From assembly GCA_003402345.1 (NCBI GenBank), contig QFXH01000002.1, positions 186,001 through 250,000 on the forward strand: a stretch of DNA of 64,000 bases, given 5' to 3'. Below, in pieces: positions 8,937 through 17,818 of this stretch. This DNA is from Candidatus Nitrotoga sp. MKT (GTDB lineage: Bacteria > Pseudomonadota > Gammaproteobacteria > Burkholderiales > Gallionellaceae). A model generated the notes under the pieces. It was not told the origin of the DNA. It searched no databases and saw only the letters and a program-made list of their open reading frames with translations. The position numbers and the translations under genes are program-made. Numbering within the stretch: position 1 is the first letter of the stretch; the number at the start of each line of letters is the position of its first letter.

Positions 8937-10412
8937 CTAACCCTCCAAAATTCGCAACCTGATCAGACCGTTCATTTGTGAGATGGTTGCCGCTGACAGC
9001 TCGACTAACGATGCAGGAAATAGACCGAATAACACGATTCCGCCAACCAGAACGCTAAGTGCCAATAACTCCGGCGGTCTTAAATCTTCGATATGCTTCA
9101 TCTGCGGCTTTACCGGGCCGGTAAATAGCAAGCCAATGGTACGAATCGCATAAGCGGTACTGATGAGAATTCCCAGGCTAAAAAACACCATTAAACCACC
9201 CCACTGCTGAAAACCACCGACCATCGCATGCAGTTCTGCCACCGCTCCGATCGATCCCGGCATTCCCATCGCTGCCAGCAGTATTACGGTAGTAAAAAAC
9301 GCGAAGCGCGGCATCACTTGAACCAGTGAGCTGTAATCCTGGATGTTACGGGTGTGGGTGCGCTCATACAGCATACCTACTACCATAAACATCCCACCGG
9401 CAATCAAGCCGTGAGCACTCATCTGCATAACAGCGCCTGTGAGGCCGACCTCATTTAATGTGGAAATACCTAACAAAACGATGCCCATATGACTAATTGA
9501 AGAATAGGCAACCATGGCCTTAAGATCGCTCTGCCGCCAAGCCAATAAACCTCCATAAATTATGCCGAACAGTGCCAGAAAAACCAGCAACGATTGCAAT
9601 GTATGAGCGGCTGTTGGCAGCATGACAACTACCCGCAATAGACCGTAAGCACCCATTTTTATCAAAATACCGGACATCAAGATACTGACTGGACTGGGCG
9701 CTTCGACGTGCGCCAGCGGTAACCAACCGTGCAATGGAAAAATAGGCATCTTGACACCGAAGCCGATTAAAAAACCGATAAATGCCCATATTTGCTGGTT
9801 TTTTGGCATATTTTCTGACACATGGGTCATCGCGCTCATCAGGGAGACATGTTCTGGCACATACTGAAAGACTGCGATCAAGCTAACCAGCATGAATACC
9901 GAACCGCTCATGGTATACAGTACAAAATTAAGACTTGCTGTTTGTCGCCGTTTGCCACCCCAGCGGTCTATCAGGAAAAATAGCGGGATTAAGGTGATTT
10001 CCCAGAAAATATAGAAAAGAGACCAGTCCTGAGCCAAAAAAACACCCAGCATGCCAAATTCGGACAACAGTATGCCAATGTTGTAACCTTTGACATTTTT
10101 AGTAATATCGGCAGAAGCTAATAACGCAAATAAAGTGAGCAGTGATGTCAAGACGACCAGCGGCATGGACAAACCGTCAACACCTAGCGCATAAGAACTA
10201 CCGATTTTGGGATTAATCGAGAAATATTCATTGAACTGCATACCTGCATCATGCGGGTCATAACTGAAAAGCAAGTAGCAAGTAAGCAATAAGACGATGC
10301 TGGTAAATAGTTTGCCAATACCGCGAGCGAAATTTGGGTTCCGACCGGGGAGCAGCGCTAACACCAAGGCACCAATCGCCGGGGTCAACAGAGTTACACT
10401 TAAAATCCCCAT
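8937..10412 (-). CDS. NuoM-like proton antiporter subunit (first gene of the DabA operon)
   Basis: NuoM homologue of 491 residues, PF00361. All expected ion-path residues are present: E138 (FYIFWEITLIP), K221 (GVKMPIFPLHGWLP), K252 (LIKMGAYG) and E393 (MPGSIGAVAELHAM). It is the promoter-proximal gene of the leftward operon and ends three bases before dabA. The 180-base gap to the divergent carbonic anhydrase must contain the operon promoter. By sequence it is the copy closest to ordinary complex I NuoM, but no complex I genes surround it. Confidence 0.9.
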   Translation of the reverse strand: MGILSVTLLTPAIGALVLALLPGRNPNFARGIGKLFTSIVLLLTCYLLFSYDPHDAGMQFNEYFSINPKIGSSYALGVDGLSMPLVVLTSLLTLFALLASADITKNVKGYNIGILLSEFGMLGVFLAQDWSLFYIFWEITLIPLFFLIDRWGGKRRQTASLNFVLYTMSGSVFMLVSLIAVFQYVPEHVSLMSAMTHVSENMPKNQQIWAFIGFLIGFGVKMPIFPLHGWLPLAHVEAPSPVSILMSGILIKMGAYGLLRVVVMLPTAAHTLQSLLVFLALFGIIYGGLLAWRQSDLKAMVAYSSISHMGIVLLGISTLNEVGLTGAVMQMSAHGLIAGGMFMVVGMLYERTHTRNIQDYSSLVQVMPRFAFFTTVILLAAMGMPGSIGAVAELHAMVGGFQQWGGLMVFFSLGILISTAYAIRTIGLLFTGPVKPQMKHIEDLRPPELLALSVLVGGIVLFGLFPASLVELSAATISQMNGLIRLRILEG

Positions 10413-10592
10413 TATTTAGTTCAGTTAATCCAAAAAAATATTTAAGTATTTATGCTTACAATACTACAATGAAATTGGATCAATACGTAATTATAAAAAC
10501 GAAGTAAGATATGCACAGCATCTTAAAATTCAAGAACTTTTTAAACCAACGAACGTTTACATATATCACTATTCCAGCATCATTAAAAAACC
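10413..10592. promoter_or_regulatory. Divergent control region between the DabA operon and carbonic anhydrase
   Basis: An AT-rich gap of 180 bases between two divergent transcription units. It must hold promoters for both. I do not see a convincing -35/-10 pair or a LysR-type (CbbR) box with confidence, and no cbbR gene is present in the window. No clear Shine-Dalgarno sequence precedes the carbonic anhydrase ATG. Confidence 0.4.
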
Positions 10593-11264
10593 ATGAAAAC
10601 TTTAACTAAACAAATGCAATCAACTATTACTCCTGCAATGGCACTAGAGTTATTAAAAGAAGGCAACCGAAGGTTTCAAAGCAACCTCAAAGCAAATCGT
10701 AATCTGCTGCAACAAGCCAGTGAAACGTCGGATGGTCAACATCCATTTGCAATTATTTTAAGTTGTATAGATTCCCGCACCTCAGTGGAGTTAATTTTTG
10801 ACCAAGGTTTGGGCGATGTCTTTAGTGTACGGATTGCTGGCAATATCATGAACGAAGACATTCTTGGCAGTATGGAATATAGCTGCAAAGTCGCTGGCGC
10901 TAAAATTATAGTAGTTTTAGGCCATACCAATTGCGGCGCCATAGCGGGTGCTTGCGACCACATAGAAATGGGTAACCTGACAGCCCTGTTAAGTAAAATA
11001 CAACCAGCTGTTTTTAATGAGAAAAGCGAAACAAAAAACCGTAACTCAAGCAACCCTGAGTTTGTTGAAAAAGTATCTACTATCAACATAAAAAGAACAA
11101 TACGTGCAATCATGGAACGCAGCCCAATTTTAAAAGAACTACTTGAAGCTGGTACGATTGGACTTATTGGTGGCAAGCATGACATCGCATCGGGTGTAGT
11201 AACTTTTTATGACGACACGTTAATCATCAATAATCCCAAGGAGCCACTATCAAATACGAACTGA
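10593..11264 (+). CDS. Beta-class carbonic anhydrase
   Basis: Zinc enzyme interconverting CO2 and bicarbonate, 223 residues. The beta-class zinc and catalytic residues are visible: C58-x-D60-x-R62 (SCIDSR) and H111-x-x-C114 (GHTNCGA). There is no signal peptide, so it should be cytoplasmic. It is divergent from the DabA operon. The gene is visibly richer in A and T than lolA and ftsK to its right, which fits acquisition with the neighbouring operon. A free cytosolic carbonic anhydrase would dissipate a DabA-built bicarbonate pool, so it may be confined, differently regulated or used when CO2 is abundant; that is inference. Confidence 0.93.
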   Translation: MKTLTKQMQSTITPAMALELLKEGNRRFQSNLKANRNLLQQASETSDGQHPFAIILSCIDSRTSVELIFDQGLGDVFSVRIAGNIMNEDILGSMEYSCKVAGAKIIVVLGHTNCGAIAGACDHIEMGNLTALLSKIQPAVFNEKSETKNRNSSNPEFVEKVSTINIKRTIRAIMERSPILKELLEAGTIGLIGGKHDIASGVVTFYDDTLIINNPKEPLSNTN

Positions 11265-11296
11265 TTCCACAAAACAAAATCAATCGAATGACTACA

Positions 11297-11908
11297 TTAT
11301 TCGCCCAGAACGTCTGCCCCTTTAGGCGGCACAAATTTGAATAATTGCGGTGGAAGTTGTGGGTTGCGTTGCAGCTTCGAAAAACGAAGCACGGTAGTGT
11401 GGCCAAAGACATCTTGCAATTCCATGACCACCAGCTCAGATTGCGCGTTAAAGGCCATGAGAACTTTTTCAAAGCTAGTGTCCTGCGTACGGGGCGTAGC
11501 TTGCAGCCACTCCAGGTTATCCTTGGTTCCACTATCTTTCAACTTAAAGCCGCGCTCAATTTCATTGTTACCGGACAGGAGTGCCGCCGGGCTGCTGCCC
11601 AGCGCAGCATCTATTTTTTTCACTGTGACCTGATTAAGTTCTACGTCGTGGAGCCAGAATTTCTCGCCATCACCCACGATCAATTGTTCAGAAGGCTTTT
11701 GATAGACCCAACGGAATTTTCCGGGCCGTACAAACTGCATAGTGCCGGAAGCCAACTGAATGCGCTTGCCATTTTTGTCCCGAACCTCTTGAGTAAAGTT
11801 GGCCTGTGCTGAATGCGTGGACGCGATGAAATTTTTCAGTTTATCGGTGGCTCCGGCATACGCGGAGAGGGGCAAAACAAAAAATAAAAAAATAAAAAAC
11901 TTGAACAT
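11297..11908 (-). CDS. lolA: Outer-membrane lipoprotein carrier protein LolA
   Basis: Periplasmic chaperone that takes lipoproteins from LolCDE to the outer membrane. It has 203 residues with a Sec signal peptide (MFKFFIFLFFVLPLSAYAGA, cleavage after about residue 18). The LolA fold region follows, with QANFTQEV near the start and GKFRWVYQKP in the middle. It lies directly downstream of ftsK in the same direction, as in many Proteobacteria. Its former downstream neighbour rarA is now about 10.5 kb away. Confidence 0.92.
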   Translation of the reverse strand: MFKFFIFLFFVLPLSAYAGATDKLKNFIASTHSAQANFTQEVRDKNGKRIQLASGTMQFVRPGKFRWVYQKPSEQLIVGDGEKFWLHDVELNQVTVKKIDAALGSSPAALLSGNNEIERGFKLKDSGTKDNLEWLQATPRTQDTSFEKVLMAFNAQSELVVMELQDVFGHTTVLRFSKLQRNPQLPPQLFKFVPPKGADVLGE

Positions 11909-11930
11909 GTGGAATTCCTCTCTGCATTGA

Positions 11931-11950
11931 CCTCTCCTTGTCGGGAGAGG
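11931..11950. other. Short hairpin between ftsK and lolA
   Basis: CCTCTCC and GGAGAGG form a perfect 7-bp stem with a 6-base loop in the ftsK-lolA gap. There is no T-run on either side, so I do not call it a terminator. It may moderate read-through or mRNA stability. Confidence 0.4.
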
Positions 11951-11974
11951 TTAGATGGATTTGGGTTTTACTGC

Positions 11975-14257
11975 TTACTCCTGCCTGGCAGGCGCAATCA
12001 CTTCACGGTTGCCGTTACTCTGCATGGGCGTCACCACTCCGGCGCGCTCCATCTGTTCCACCAAGCGCGCAGCACGATTGTAGCCAATACGCAAATGGCG
12101 CTGCACCAGCGATATAGAAGCGCGACGCGATTTCACCACAATGTCCACCGCCTGATCATAGAGTGCATCGGCTTCCACGCTACCTCCATTTTCGACTTCA
12201 CCGCCCGCGTCAAGTTCATCCAACGAAGTTAGCACGCCTTCGACATATTGCGGTACACCCTGCGCCTTAAGATATTCGGCGACGCGGTGTACCTCCTGGT
12301 CGGAAACGAAAGCACCATGCACTCGCTGCGGATAGCCGGTACCAGGCGGTAAATAAAGCATGTCGCCTTGACCAAGCAATGCTTCCGCACCCATCTGATC
12401 GAGAATGGTGCGCGAATCAATCTTGCTGGATACCTGAAATGCCACGCGTGTTGGCACGTTAGCTTTGATCAAGCCTGTAATAACGTCCACCGAAGGGCGT
12501 TGAGTCGCCAATACCAGATGAATACCAGAGGCACGCGCCTTTTGCGCCAGACGCGCAATCAACACCTCGACCTTCTTGCCCACCACCATCATCAAGTCGG
12601 CCAATTCGTCGATAAACACCACGATGAATGGTAATTCTTCCGCCGCTTCGGGGTTATCTGGAGTAAGCGTAAATGGATTGGTCAGCGGTTGATCCGCCTT
12701 GATGGCATCGCGTACCTTCTGGTTGTAACCGGCAATGTTGCGCACACCTAGTGACGACATCAGGCGATACCGCTTGTCCATTTCCTGCACGCACCAGTTG
12801 AGCGCGGACGCAGCTTCGCGCATGTCAGTCACCACAGGGGCTAACAGGTGCGGGATGCCTTCATACACGGACAGTTCGAGCATCTTGGGATCAACCAGCA
12901 ACAACCGTACCTGCTGCGGCGTAGCCTTGTAGAGCAAGCTCAAAATCATGGCATTGATCGCTACCGACTTGCCGGAACCGGTAGTACCTGCAACCAAAAC
13001 ATGCGGCATTTTGCCCAGATCGGCAACCACGGGTTTGCCGGAAATATCCTTGCCCATCGCCATAGTGAGCGGCGAATTCATGCCCGCGTAATCCTGCGAA
13101 CTGAGGATTTCGGACAACCGCACCATCTGTCGCTTCGGATTGGGCAATTCTAATGCCATGTAGGATTTGCCCGGAATCGTTTCCACCACGCGAATGCTGA
13201 CCACGGAGAGTGCGCGCGCCAAGTCTCTCACCAGACTCGTGATCTGGCTGCCCTTCACCCCAACTGCAGGCTCGATCTCGTAGCGCGTAATGACCGGCCC
13301 CGGATAGGCCGCCACCACTTTCACTTCCACGCAGAAATCTTTGAGTTTGCGTTCAATCAAACGTGAAGTGAATTCCAGCGTGTCGGCAGACAACATTTCA
13401 ACTTCTTGCACTGGCTGATCCAGCAGATGCAACGGCGGTAGCGGCGAATCAGGCATTTCAGGAAACAATGGCACCTGTTTTTCTTCCGATACACGCGCAG
13501 ACTGCCGCACTTCAATCAGTGGCTGCTCGATATATATCGGTAGATGGTTCTCTACACGTTTTTTTTCTTCTTCTACTACAACCTGACGCTCGCTTAATGC
13601 TTGTGCACCAACACGCTTGTCCTGCCAGGTCCGCCAAGTATTTTGCGTCCAATAATAGAAGGCTTCAAGAACTGCTCCCAATCGATCAATAAACCGCAGC
13701 CACGACAGGCCGCTAAACAAACTAAATCCGATGGCTATCAGCACCAGCAAAAATAAAGTGGCACCGGTAAATCCCAACAAGTGCGCCAACCCGTCACCTA
13801 GCACCACGCCCAACATACCGCCTGGCGCCAGTGGCAGCGCGGCCTTCAGGGTATGCAGCCGCAGGGCTTCCAATGAACTGCTGGCCAGCAACAATACGGT
13901 AAAGCCAATCAGCGCGATCCATAGGGCACGACGATCGAACAGGCTATCTTTCGATATGCCGCGATAGTCCACCCATATCTGCTGCACCAGGAATGCAACC
14001 CACCACCAGGCAGAAAAACCGAATACATACAGCAATACATCCGCCAGCCAAGCGCCGAACACGCCGCCCGAATTATGTGGCACAGCATCGCTGGCACTAT
14101 TCGACCAGGCAGGATCGTTTCGGTCATAACCATACAGGACGAGGATTAAATAAATTGCCACCGCAACCAGCAACAGTAAACGCGATTCGCGCAGCAATGC
14201 AGCCAACCGACCTGATAGCGGAGAGGGTTTTTCAAGCTTGCTACTCAATAACGCCAT
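11975..14257 (-). CDS. ftsK: DNA translocase FtsK
   Basis: Septum-located DNA pump that clears the chromosome terminus and activates XerCD recombination at dif. It has 760 residues. The N-terminal domain carries about four membrane helices (residues 25-180). A short variable linker follows, then the RecA-like motor with Walker [11 protein letters not shown] (K430) and Walker [17 protein letters not shown]-terminal gamma winged-helix domain for KOPS recognition ends the protein (about residues 695-760, [19 protein letters not shown]). The linker is short compared with E. coli FtsK, as is usual in Betaproteobacteria. ATG start. Confidence 0.95.
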   Translation of the reverse strand: MALLSSKLEKPSPLSGRLAALLRESRLLLLVAVAIYLILVLYGYDRNDPAWSNSASDAVPHNSGGVFGAWLADVLLYVFGFSAWWWVAFLVQQIWVDYRGISKDSLFDRRALWIALIGFTVLLLASSSLEALRLHTLKAALPLAPGGMLGVVLGDGLAHLLGFTGATLFLLVLIAIGFSLFSGLSWLRFIDRLGAVLEAFYYWTQNTWRTWQDKRVGAQALSERQVVVEEEKKRVENHLPIYIEQPLIEVRQSARVSEEKQVPLFPEMPDSPLPPLHLLDQPVQEVEMLSADTLEFTSRLIERKLKDFCVEVKVVAAYPGPVITRYEIEPAVGVKGSQITSLVRDLARALSVVSIRVVETIPGKSYMALELPNPKRQMVRLSEILSSQDYAGMNSPLTMAMGKDISGKPVVADLGKMPHVLVAGTTGSGKSVAINAMILSLLYKATPQQVRLLLVDPKMLELSVYEGIPHLLAPVVTDMREAASALNWCVQEMDKRYRLMSSLGVRNIAGYNQKVRDAIKADQPLTNPFTLTPDNPEAAEELPFIVVFIDELADLMMVVGKKVEVLIARLAQKARASGIHLVLATQRPSVDVITGLIKANVPTRVAFQVSSKIDSRTILDQMGAEALLGQGDMLYLPPGTGYPQRVHGAFVSDQEVHRVAEYLKAQGVPQYVEGVLTSLDELDAGGEVENGGSVEADALYDQAVDIVVKSRRASISLVQRHLRIGYNRAARLVEQMERAGVVTPMQSNGNREVIAPARQE

Positions 14258-14460
14258 AGTAATAAAGCCATAGTGCGTTCATACCCCATTTTTCTTGACT
14301 ATCACATCTTACAACGAGGTGAAGCCTTCCCCGCTCAAGATTTTGGTACGCCATGTGCAGTAACAATTTTTGGCCTGCGCATGCAATTCGGCGCACAAGC
14401 CATGCTGCTTCTGAAGGGCTAAACAAGTTCATTACAGCCTCTCAACTCTGACCGGAACCG

Positions 14461-15129
14461 CTATGTTTCCTCAAGCAATTCGAGTTTGAGTTGCAAGGCC
14501 ACCATCTTCGCATCCGGCTGCGGCTGCCAAGGCACCACGCCAAGTAGCGGAGCGGCCAAGCGTTGCTGCAATGCCGCAATATTGGCTTGTACCGCGAGCA
14601 TCTCTACATCCAGCACATTAGCCACCCAACCGGCACATTTTAATCCACATGCCTCAATCGCGCTTGCTGTCAGCAGCGCATGGTTGAGACAGCCCAAACG
14701 CATGCCCACCACCAAAATAACAGGCAAACCCAATTGCAGTGCCAGATCGGCAATGTCTTGATTGTTATTCAGCGGCACTCTAAATCCTCCTGCGCCTTCT
14801 ACTATCACCACATCCGCTTGTGATGCCAGCTCGTGATATGACGTCAGGATGCGTGCAAAATCGATACGTACACCTGCATTCTGCGCAGCAATATGCGGCG
14901 CGACAGCATTTAGAAAACTATAGGGATTGATCTGGCCATAGCTCACCAGTACATTACTGGCCGCCTGCAATTGCCTCACATCCTGATTATGTCCGTCATC
15001 GTCACAACCCACCGCCACCGGCTTCATACCGACTACGCGCTGTCCTTGCGCAACAAAGGCATGCAGCAATGCGCAACTGATCAGCGTCTTGCCGACTCCA
15101 GTATCAGTACCTGTTACGAAGTAATTCAT
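14461..15129 (-). CDS. bioD: Dethiobiotin synthetase BioD
   Basis: ATP-dependent carboxylase forming the ureido ring of dethiobiotin in biotin synthesis, 222 residues. Motifs: P-loop FVTGTDTGVGKT at residues 4-15, the MKPVAVG segment, and EGAGGFRVPL near residue 115. No other biotin gene is adjacent; normally bioD ends a bioFHC cluster, so here it stands alone. ATG start at the canonical MNYFVTGTD. Confidence 0.94.
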   Translation of the reverse strand: MNYFVTGTDTGVGKTLISCALLHAFVAQGQRVVGMKPVAVGCDDDGHNQDVRQLQAASNVLVSYGQINPYSFLNAVAPHIAAQNAGVRIDFARILTSYHELASQADVVIVEGAGGFRVPLNNNQDIADLALQLGLPVILVVGMRLGCLNHALLTASAIEACGLKCAGWVANVLDVEMLAVQANIAALQQRLAAPLLGVVPWQPQPDAKMVALQLKLELLEET

Positions 15130-15458
15130 CTTATTCCTCGAATGCTTGTGGAGTTTCCTGCGCTTAGGCTAGGGCAGTAGTTTGACGCATAGCAGGGGCT
15201 GGCGCTAAATGAATAATCGCCACAGACATAGGTCATATAAGTGGTTTCAGCAAGGTACATGAGGAATGCAATTAATGAGCTAAGTCAAAATACTTGACTA
15301 TAGCCCACTATTTACTTAGAGAATGAATGTGGTAACTGCGTTAAACCCGAAACCAAAATGAGTATGCACATCGCAACGCGTATAGATCGCGACGTGCACA
15401 TAAGATTAAAGAAAGCTTATTTTCAAATAAACTTCCTGAAACACATTTATTTATGAAC
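15130..15458. other. Intergenic region with two small inverted repeats
   Basis: This 329-base gap separates bioD from the convergently oriented end of the CsgG-like gene (same strand). AGTCAA and TTGACT form a 6-bp inverted repeat with a 5-base spacer near 15284-15300. Two imperfect arms beginning TGCAC, near 15364 and 15399, form a larger hairpin. No open frame, tRNA or T-tailed terminator is evident. Confidence 0.4.
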
Positions 15459-16301
15459 TTACTCTCCGCCTTGAACACCCAGGTGACCGCCCGTTCCAAG
15501 CCCACCTTTAACCTCTTGTGCTTTGTAAGAACGCACGGCTTTCACCATATTGTTATAAGAATCAGTAAATGCAGCAACGATCACCTTCCCTTCCGCTGTG
15601 TTGGAATAACCTCCGCCCGCCCCGCCAAGCGCACCTCCGAACAAGCCACCTAAGAATCCAAAGTCCATATTGCGTGCACTACCCTCAGCTGCAGCTAACT
15701 GAACGCCCGAACGGTTATCAACCAAGGTCAACATGGTGCTGGACTCTTTGGCAGACATACTACCGCCCAATAGAGCACCAACGGACCCAAAAAGGCCACC
15801 AAGAGCAGCGCCCGCGCCTCCGGCATTCGTATTGCTGAAGGTGATAGAAGGGCTCATAGAGAAATCAGCCGCTACCATTTGTCCTTTTTGGAACTTAGAA
15901 CCCTTGCGTAACTCTCCCGATTCCGCCAATGCACGCTCCCCCATCATATTGCCCATCGCACGCCCCCGGTCTACCACCACAAAGCAGTTAGACTGTTGAA
16001 CAAGCATTTTAAGTACGGGAGTAGTAGATCCTAATTTCATTTGCCCAGTTAAGATGCCATACCATGGGGAATTGGTGTCCTCAACGACTGCCAAAGTACC
16101 CAAAGATTCAGCACATTTTTCAAGCTTGCTGTTGGCGTTTTGTGATGTTGCGCCACCGGCAGAGCCAGTGGCGGTCGTTTTCGCTTCCTGAGACCCCATC
16201 TTCATGTCGGCACAACCCGCCAGGAAAGCACAACTCGCCATAAAAATAGAAGCAACCGCTACCGTGGTTGTACGGCAGAAACCGTGAGAAACATTCTTCA
16301 T
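15459..16301 (-). CDS. CsgG/HfaB-like lipoprotein
   Basis: Protein of 280 residues with a lipoprotein signal (lipobox LAGC, Cys about residue 30). The middle resembles the CsgG family, which includes curli secretion channels and holdfast anchors: GTLAVVED, TPVLKMLVQQSNCFVVVDRG and a late segment on a decorated surface (MLTLVDNRSGVQLAAAEGSA). Two glycine-rich stretches (about residues 160-180 and 218-235) are unusual. No curli subunit or csgA/B/E/F gene is nearby, so the exact role, outer-membrane complex or surface attachment, is open. ATG start. Confidence 0.72.
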   Translation of the reverse strand: MKNVSHGFCRTTTVAVASIFMASCAFLAGCADMKMGSQEAKTTATGSAGGATSQNANSKLEKCAESLGTLAVVEDTNSPWYGILTGQMKLGSTTPVLKMLVQQSNCFVVVDRGRAMGNMMGERALAESGELRKGSKFQKGQMVAADFSMSPSITFSNTNAGGAGAALGGLFGSVGALLGGSMSAKESSTMLTLVDNRSGVQLAAAEGSARNMDFGFLGGLFGGALGGAGGGYSNTAEGKVIVAAFTDSYNNMVKAVRSYKAQEVKGGLGTGGHLGVQGGE

Positions 16302-16556
16302 AATTTACCTCTCCTTAATTTTTTAATATTATCGAACGCGGTAGTGAATGACCTGTTGATTACAAATCATTTACTCATTACGGATGCAGTTGACCAAACT
16401 TTAAAACCTTAAAATTATACTACAGCTTCAAAGCTGTACTACCGACCCTGACATGACATTCGGTTCATATTCAGCCTCTTCTAGCACAACTACGCATAAA
16501 CCTTGCAACCTCCGCATATATCTATAATCCACGCGCGTCGTAATTTTCACCACAGG
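16302..16556. other. Intergenic region, nothing recognised
   Basis: A 255-base gap upstream of the CsgG-like gene and downstream of the unknown membrane protein. It should hold the promoter of the CsgG-like gene. No hairpin with a T-run and no RNA gene were seen. Confidence 0.35.
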
Positions 16557-17447
16557 TCAAGGTAAGGATGTGGCACTCATACTCGCCATCTGGTCAAACC
16601 GAGCTTTGAGCTTCTGATCTATCGTGCGCCATTGCGCAATATATTGGCTGGGCAGTTCATACCTCAGAGTGAAAACCGCCCTATTTATGGGTTTAGATAT
16701 CACTGCGTCCGGTACAGGACGATAAAAGGTTTCAACTACGCAAATTGGAAATGCACTATGAAAAAAACTTTCATCGGCACATCGAATACGCACCAGTTCA
16801 TCCGTAGGATGATCATGACTAAAGAATATATTTGCTTTGCCGGATGGGTCGTAATAATGCAACATCCCCGGTAATTCCGGTGAATCTGGTTGCCGCTGCA
16901 ATCTTTCAAAAAAATATTTAAAATAGTGATCCCAAGGCCTCATATGCGTAATAGAGGCGTGCACGTTTTGTCCCCATGTTAATTTTTCAAATTGCGCTAA
17001 ATTTTCTTCCCTTACTGGAGAAATATCCGGCAATATGGCGTCAATTTTAATGAAATCAACAACTAACCTTTTCTTACCTTGAATCTGTTTTTGCGGCACA
17101 TCCGCCCAGCCACGTAATTGCTGACTGTATCCTTTAAAGTTATATACCAGCGGTACATCAAAATTAACGCCATCCATACTTACGCGAAAATTGATTTTAT
17201 TAGCCTCTACTAGGTTGACGACCTTCCGTTGCGGGACAATCGACTGTTTTACTTTCCCTCGATAAAAGACAGTCTCCGCCCATATTGGTAGCTGCTGCCA
17301 TGTCACCGCAGTAATCACAGCAACCGTGACAATTCCCCATATCAATGGATTTTTGCCACGCATCCTTGCTGCTTTGGCCGCAAAGAAACCCAGCAAAACG
17401 ATACCCAATATAAGGGGTAGCAGTCCAATTTTGAACACCATTATCAT
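16557..17447 (-). CDS. Unknown inner-membrane protein with large extracytoplasmic domain
   Basis: I do not recognise the family. From the ATG at 17447 it has 296 residues. There are two hydrophobic helices near the N-terminus (LPLILGIVLLGFFAAKAA and WGIVTVAVITAVTWQQLPIW), separated by a short Arg/Lys turn. About 230 mostly polar residues follow, probably periplasmic. The chosen start overlaps the stop of the upstream small frame as ATGA; an earlier in-frame start at 17474 is possible. No enzyme motif is visible. Confidence 0.6.
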   Translation of the reverse strand: MIMVFKIGLLPLILGIVLLGFFAAKAARMRGKNPLIWGIVTVAVITAVTWQQLPIWAETVFYRGKVKQSIVPQRKVVNLVEANKINFRVSMDGVNFDVPLVYNFKGYSQQLRGWADVPQKQIQGKKRLVVDFIKIDAILPDISPVREENLAQFEKLTWGQNVHASITHMRPWDHYFKYFFERLQRQPDSPELPGMLHYYDPSGKANIFFSHDHPTDELVRIRCADESFFHSAFPICVVETFYRPVPDAVISKPINRAVFTLRYELPSQYIAQWRTIDQKLKARFDQMASMSATSLP

Positions 17448-17683
17448 TTCACCTGGCAAACCCTCAGATAACAATTTCTATTTTGTACATCCGCGTTGAT
17501 GCGCCAAGTTAGCGCGTTCACGCCGATGAGTAAAAACGCTAAGCCAAGTGCATAACTTACAGCCAAGCCTCTCATTACCACCCCATAAGAAAATCGGCAG
17601 GAGATACCAAGCGTCACTTCCATCGGTCGCGTGAGGTATCCCCACTGGTCGAGAGCCATGCTCAGTCTTTCCATTTTGGCCAA
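17444..17683 (-). CDS. Small hypothetical membrane protein, coupled to the next gene
   Basis: Frame of up to 79 residues with one predicted membrane helix (VVMRGLAVSYALGLAFLLIGVNALTW, roughly residues 34-60). Its TGA overlaps an ATG of the following membrane-protein gene (ATGA), typical of translational coupling, which is the main reason to accept it. Starts at residue 1, 4 or 9 are possible and no strong Shine-Dalgarno sequence decides between them. Function unknown. Confidence 0.42.
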   Translation of the reverse strand: MAKMERLSMALDQWGYLTRPMEVTLGISCRFSYGVVMRGLAVSYALGLAFLLIGVNALTWRINADVQNRNCYLRVCQVK

Positions 17684-17766
17684 AAAAAATTAAATATTTT
17701 TTAATCAAAATATTATACATATCACTATACATTCTTAACGATACCCGCAACACTCTTCTTCGACGT

Positions 17767-17795
17767 AAAAAAGGGGCGTATACGCCCCTTTTTGT
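17767..17795 (-). terminator. Rho-independent terminator after typA
   Basis: AAGGGGCGTATACGCCCCTT folds into a perfect stem around GGGGCGTATACGCCCC and is flanked by A-run and T-run on opposite sides. It can therefore work in both directions. It lies 24-52 bases beyond the typA stop codon. Confidence 0.88.
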
Positions 17796-17818
17796 TCGCA
17801 TTTAAGGCAAACATTTAC

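Noticed and set aside
11931-11950. Hairpin between ftsK and lolA as a terminator
   Set aside because: No T-run follows and the two genes form a conserved operon; listed only as a hairpin.
14241-14432. A 63-residue leftward frame overlapping the ftsK start
   Set aside because: Overlaps the ftsK start in another frame, no ribosome-binding site, composition not protein-like.
17478-17801. A 107-residue leftward frame overlapping the 79-residue frame
   Set aside because: It runs through the typA terminator hairpin, has Arg-rich unnatural composition at the start and no ribosome-binding site. The overlapping 79-residue frame has the ATGA coupling instead.
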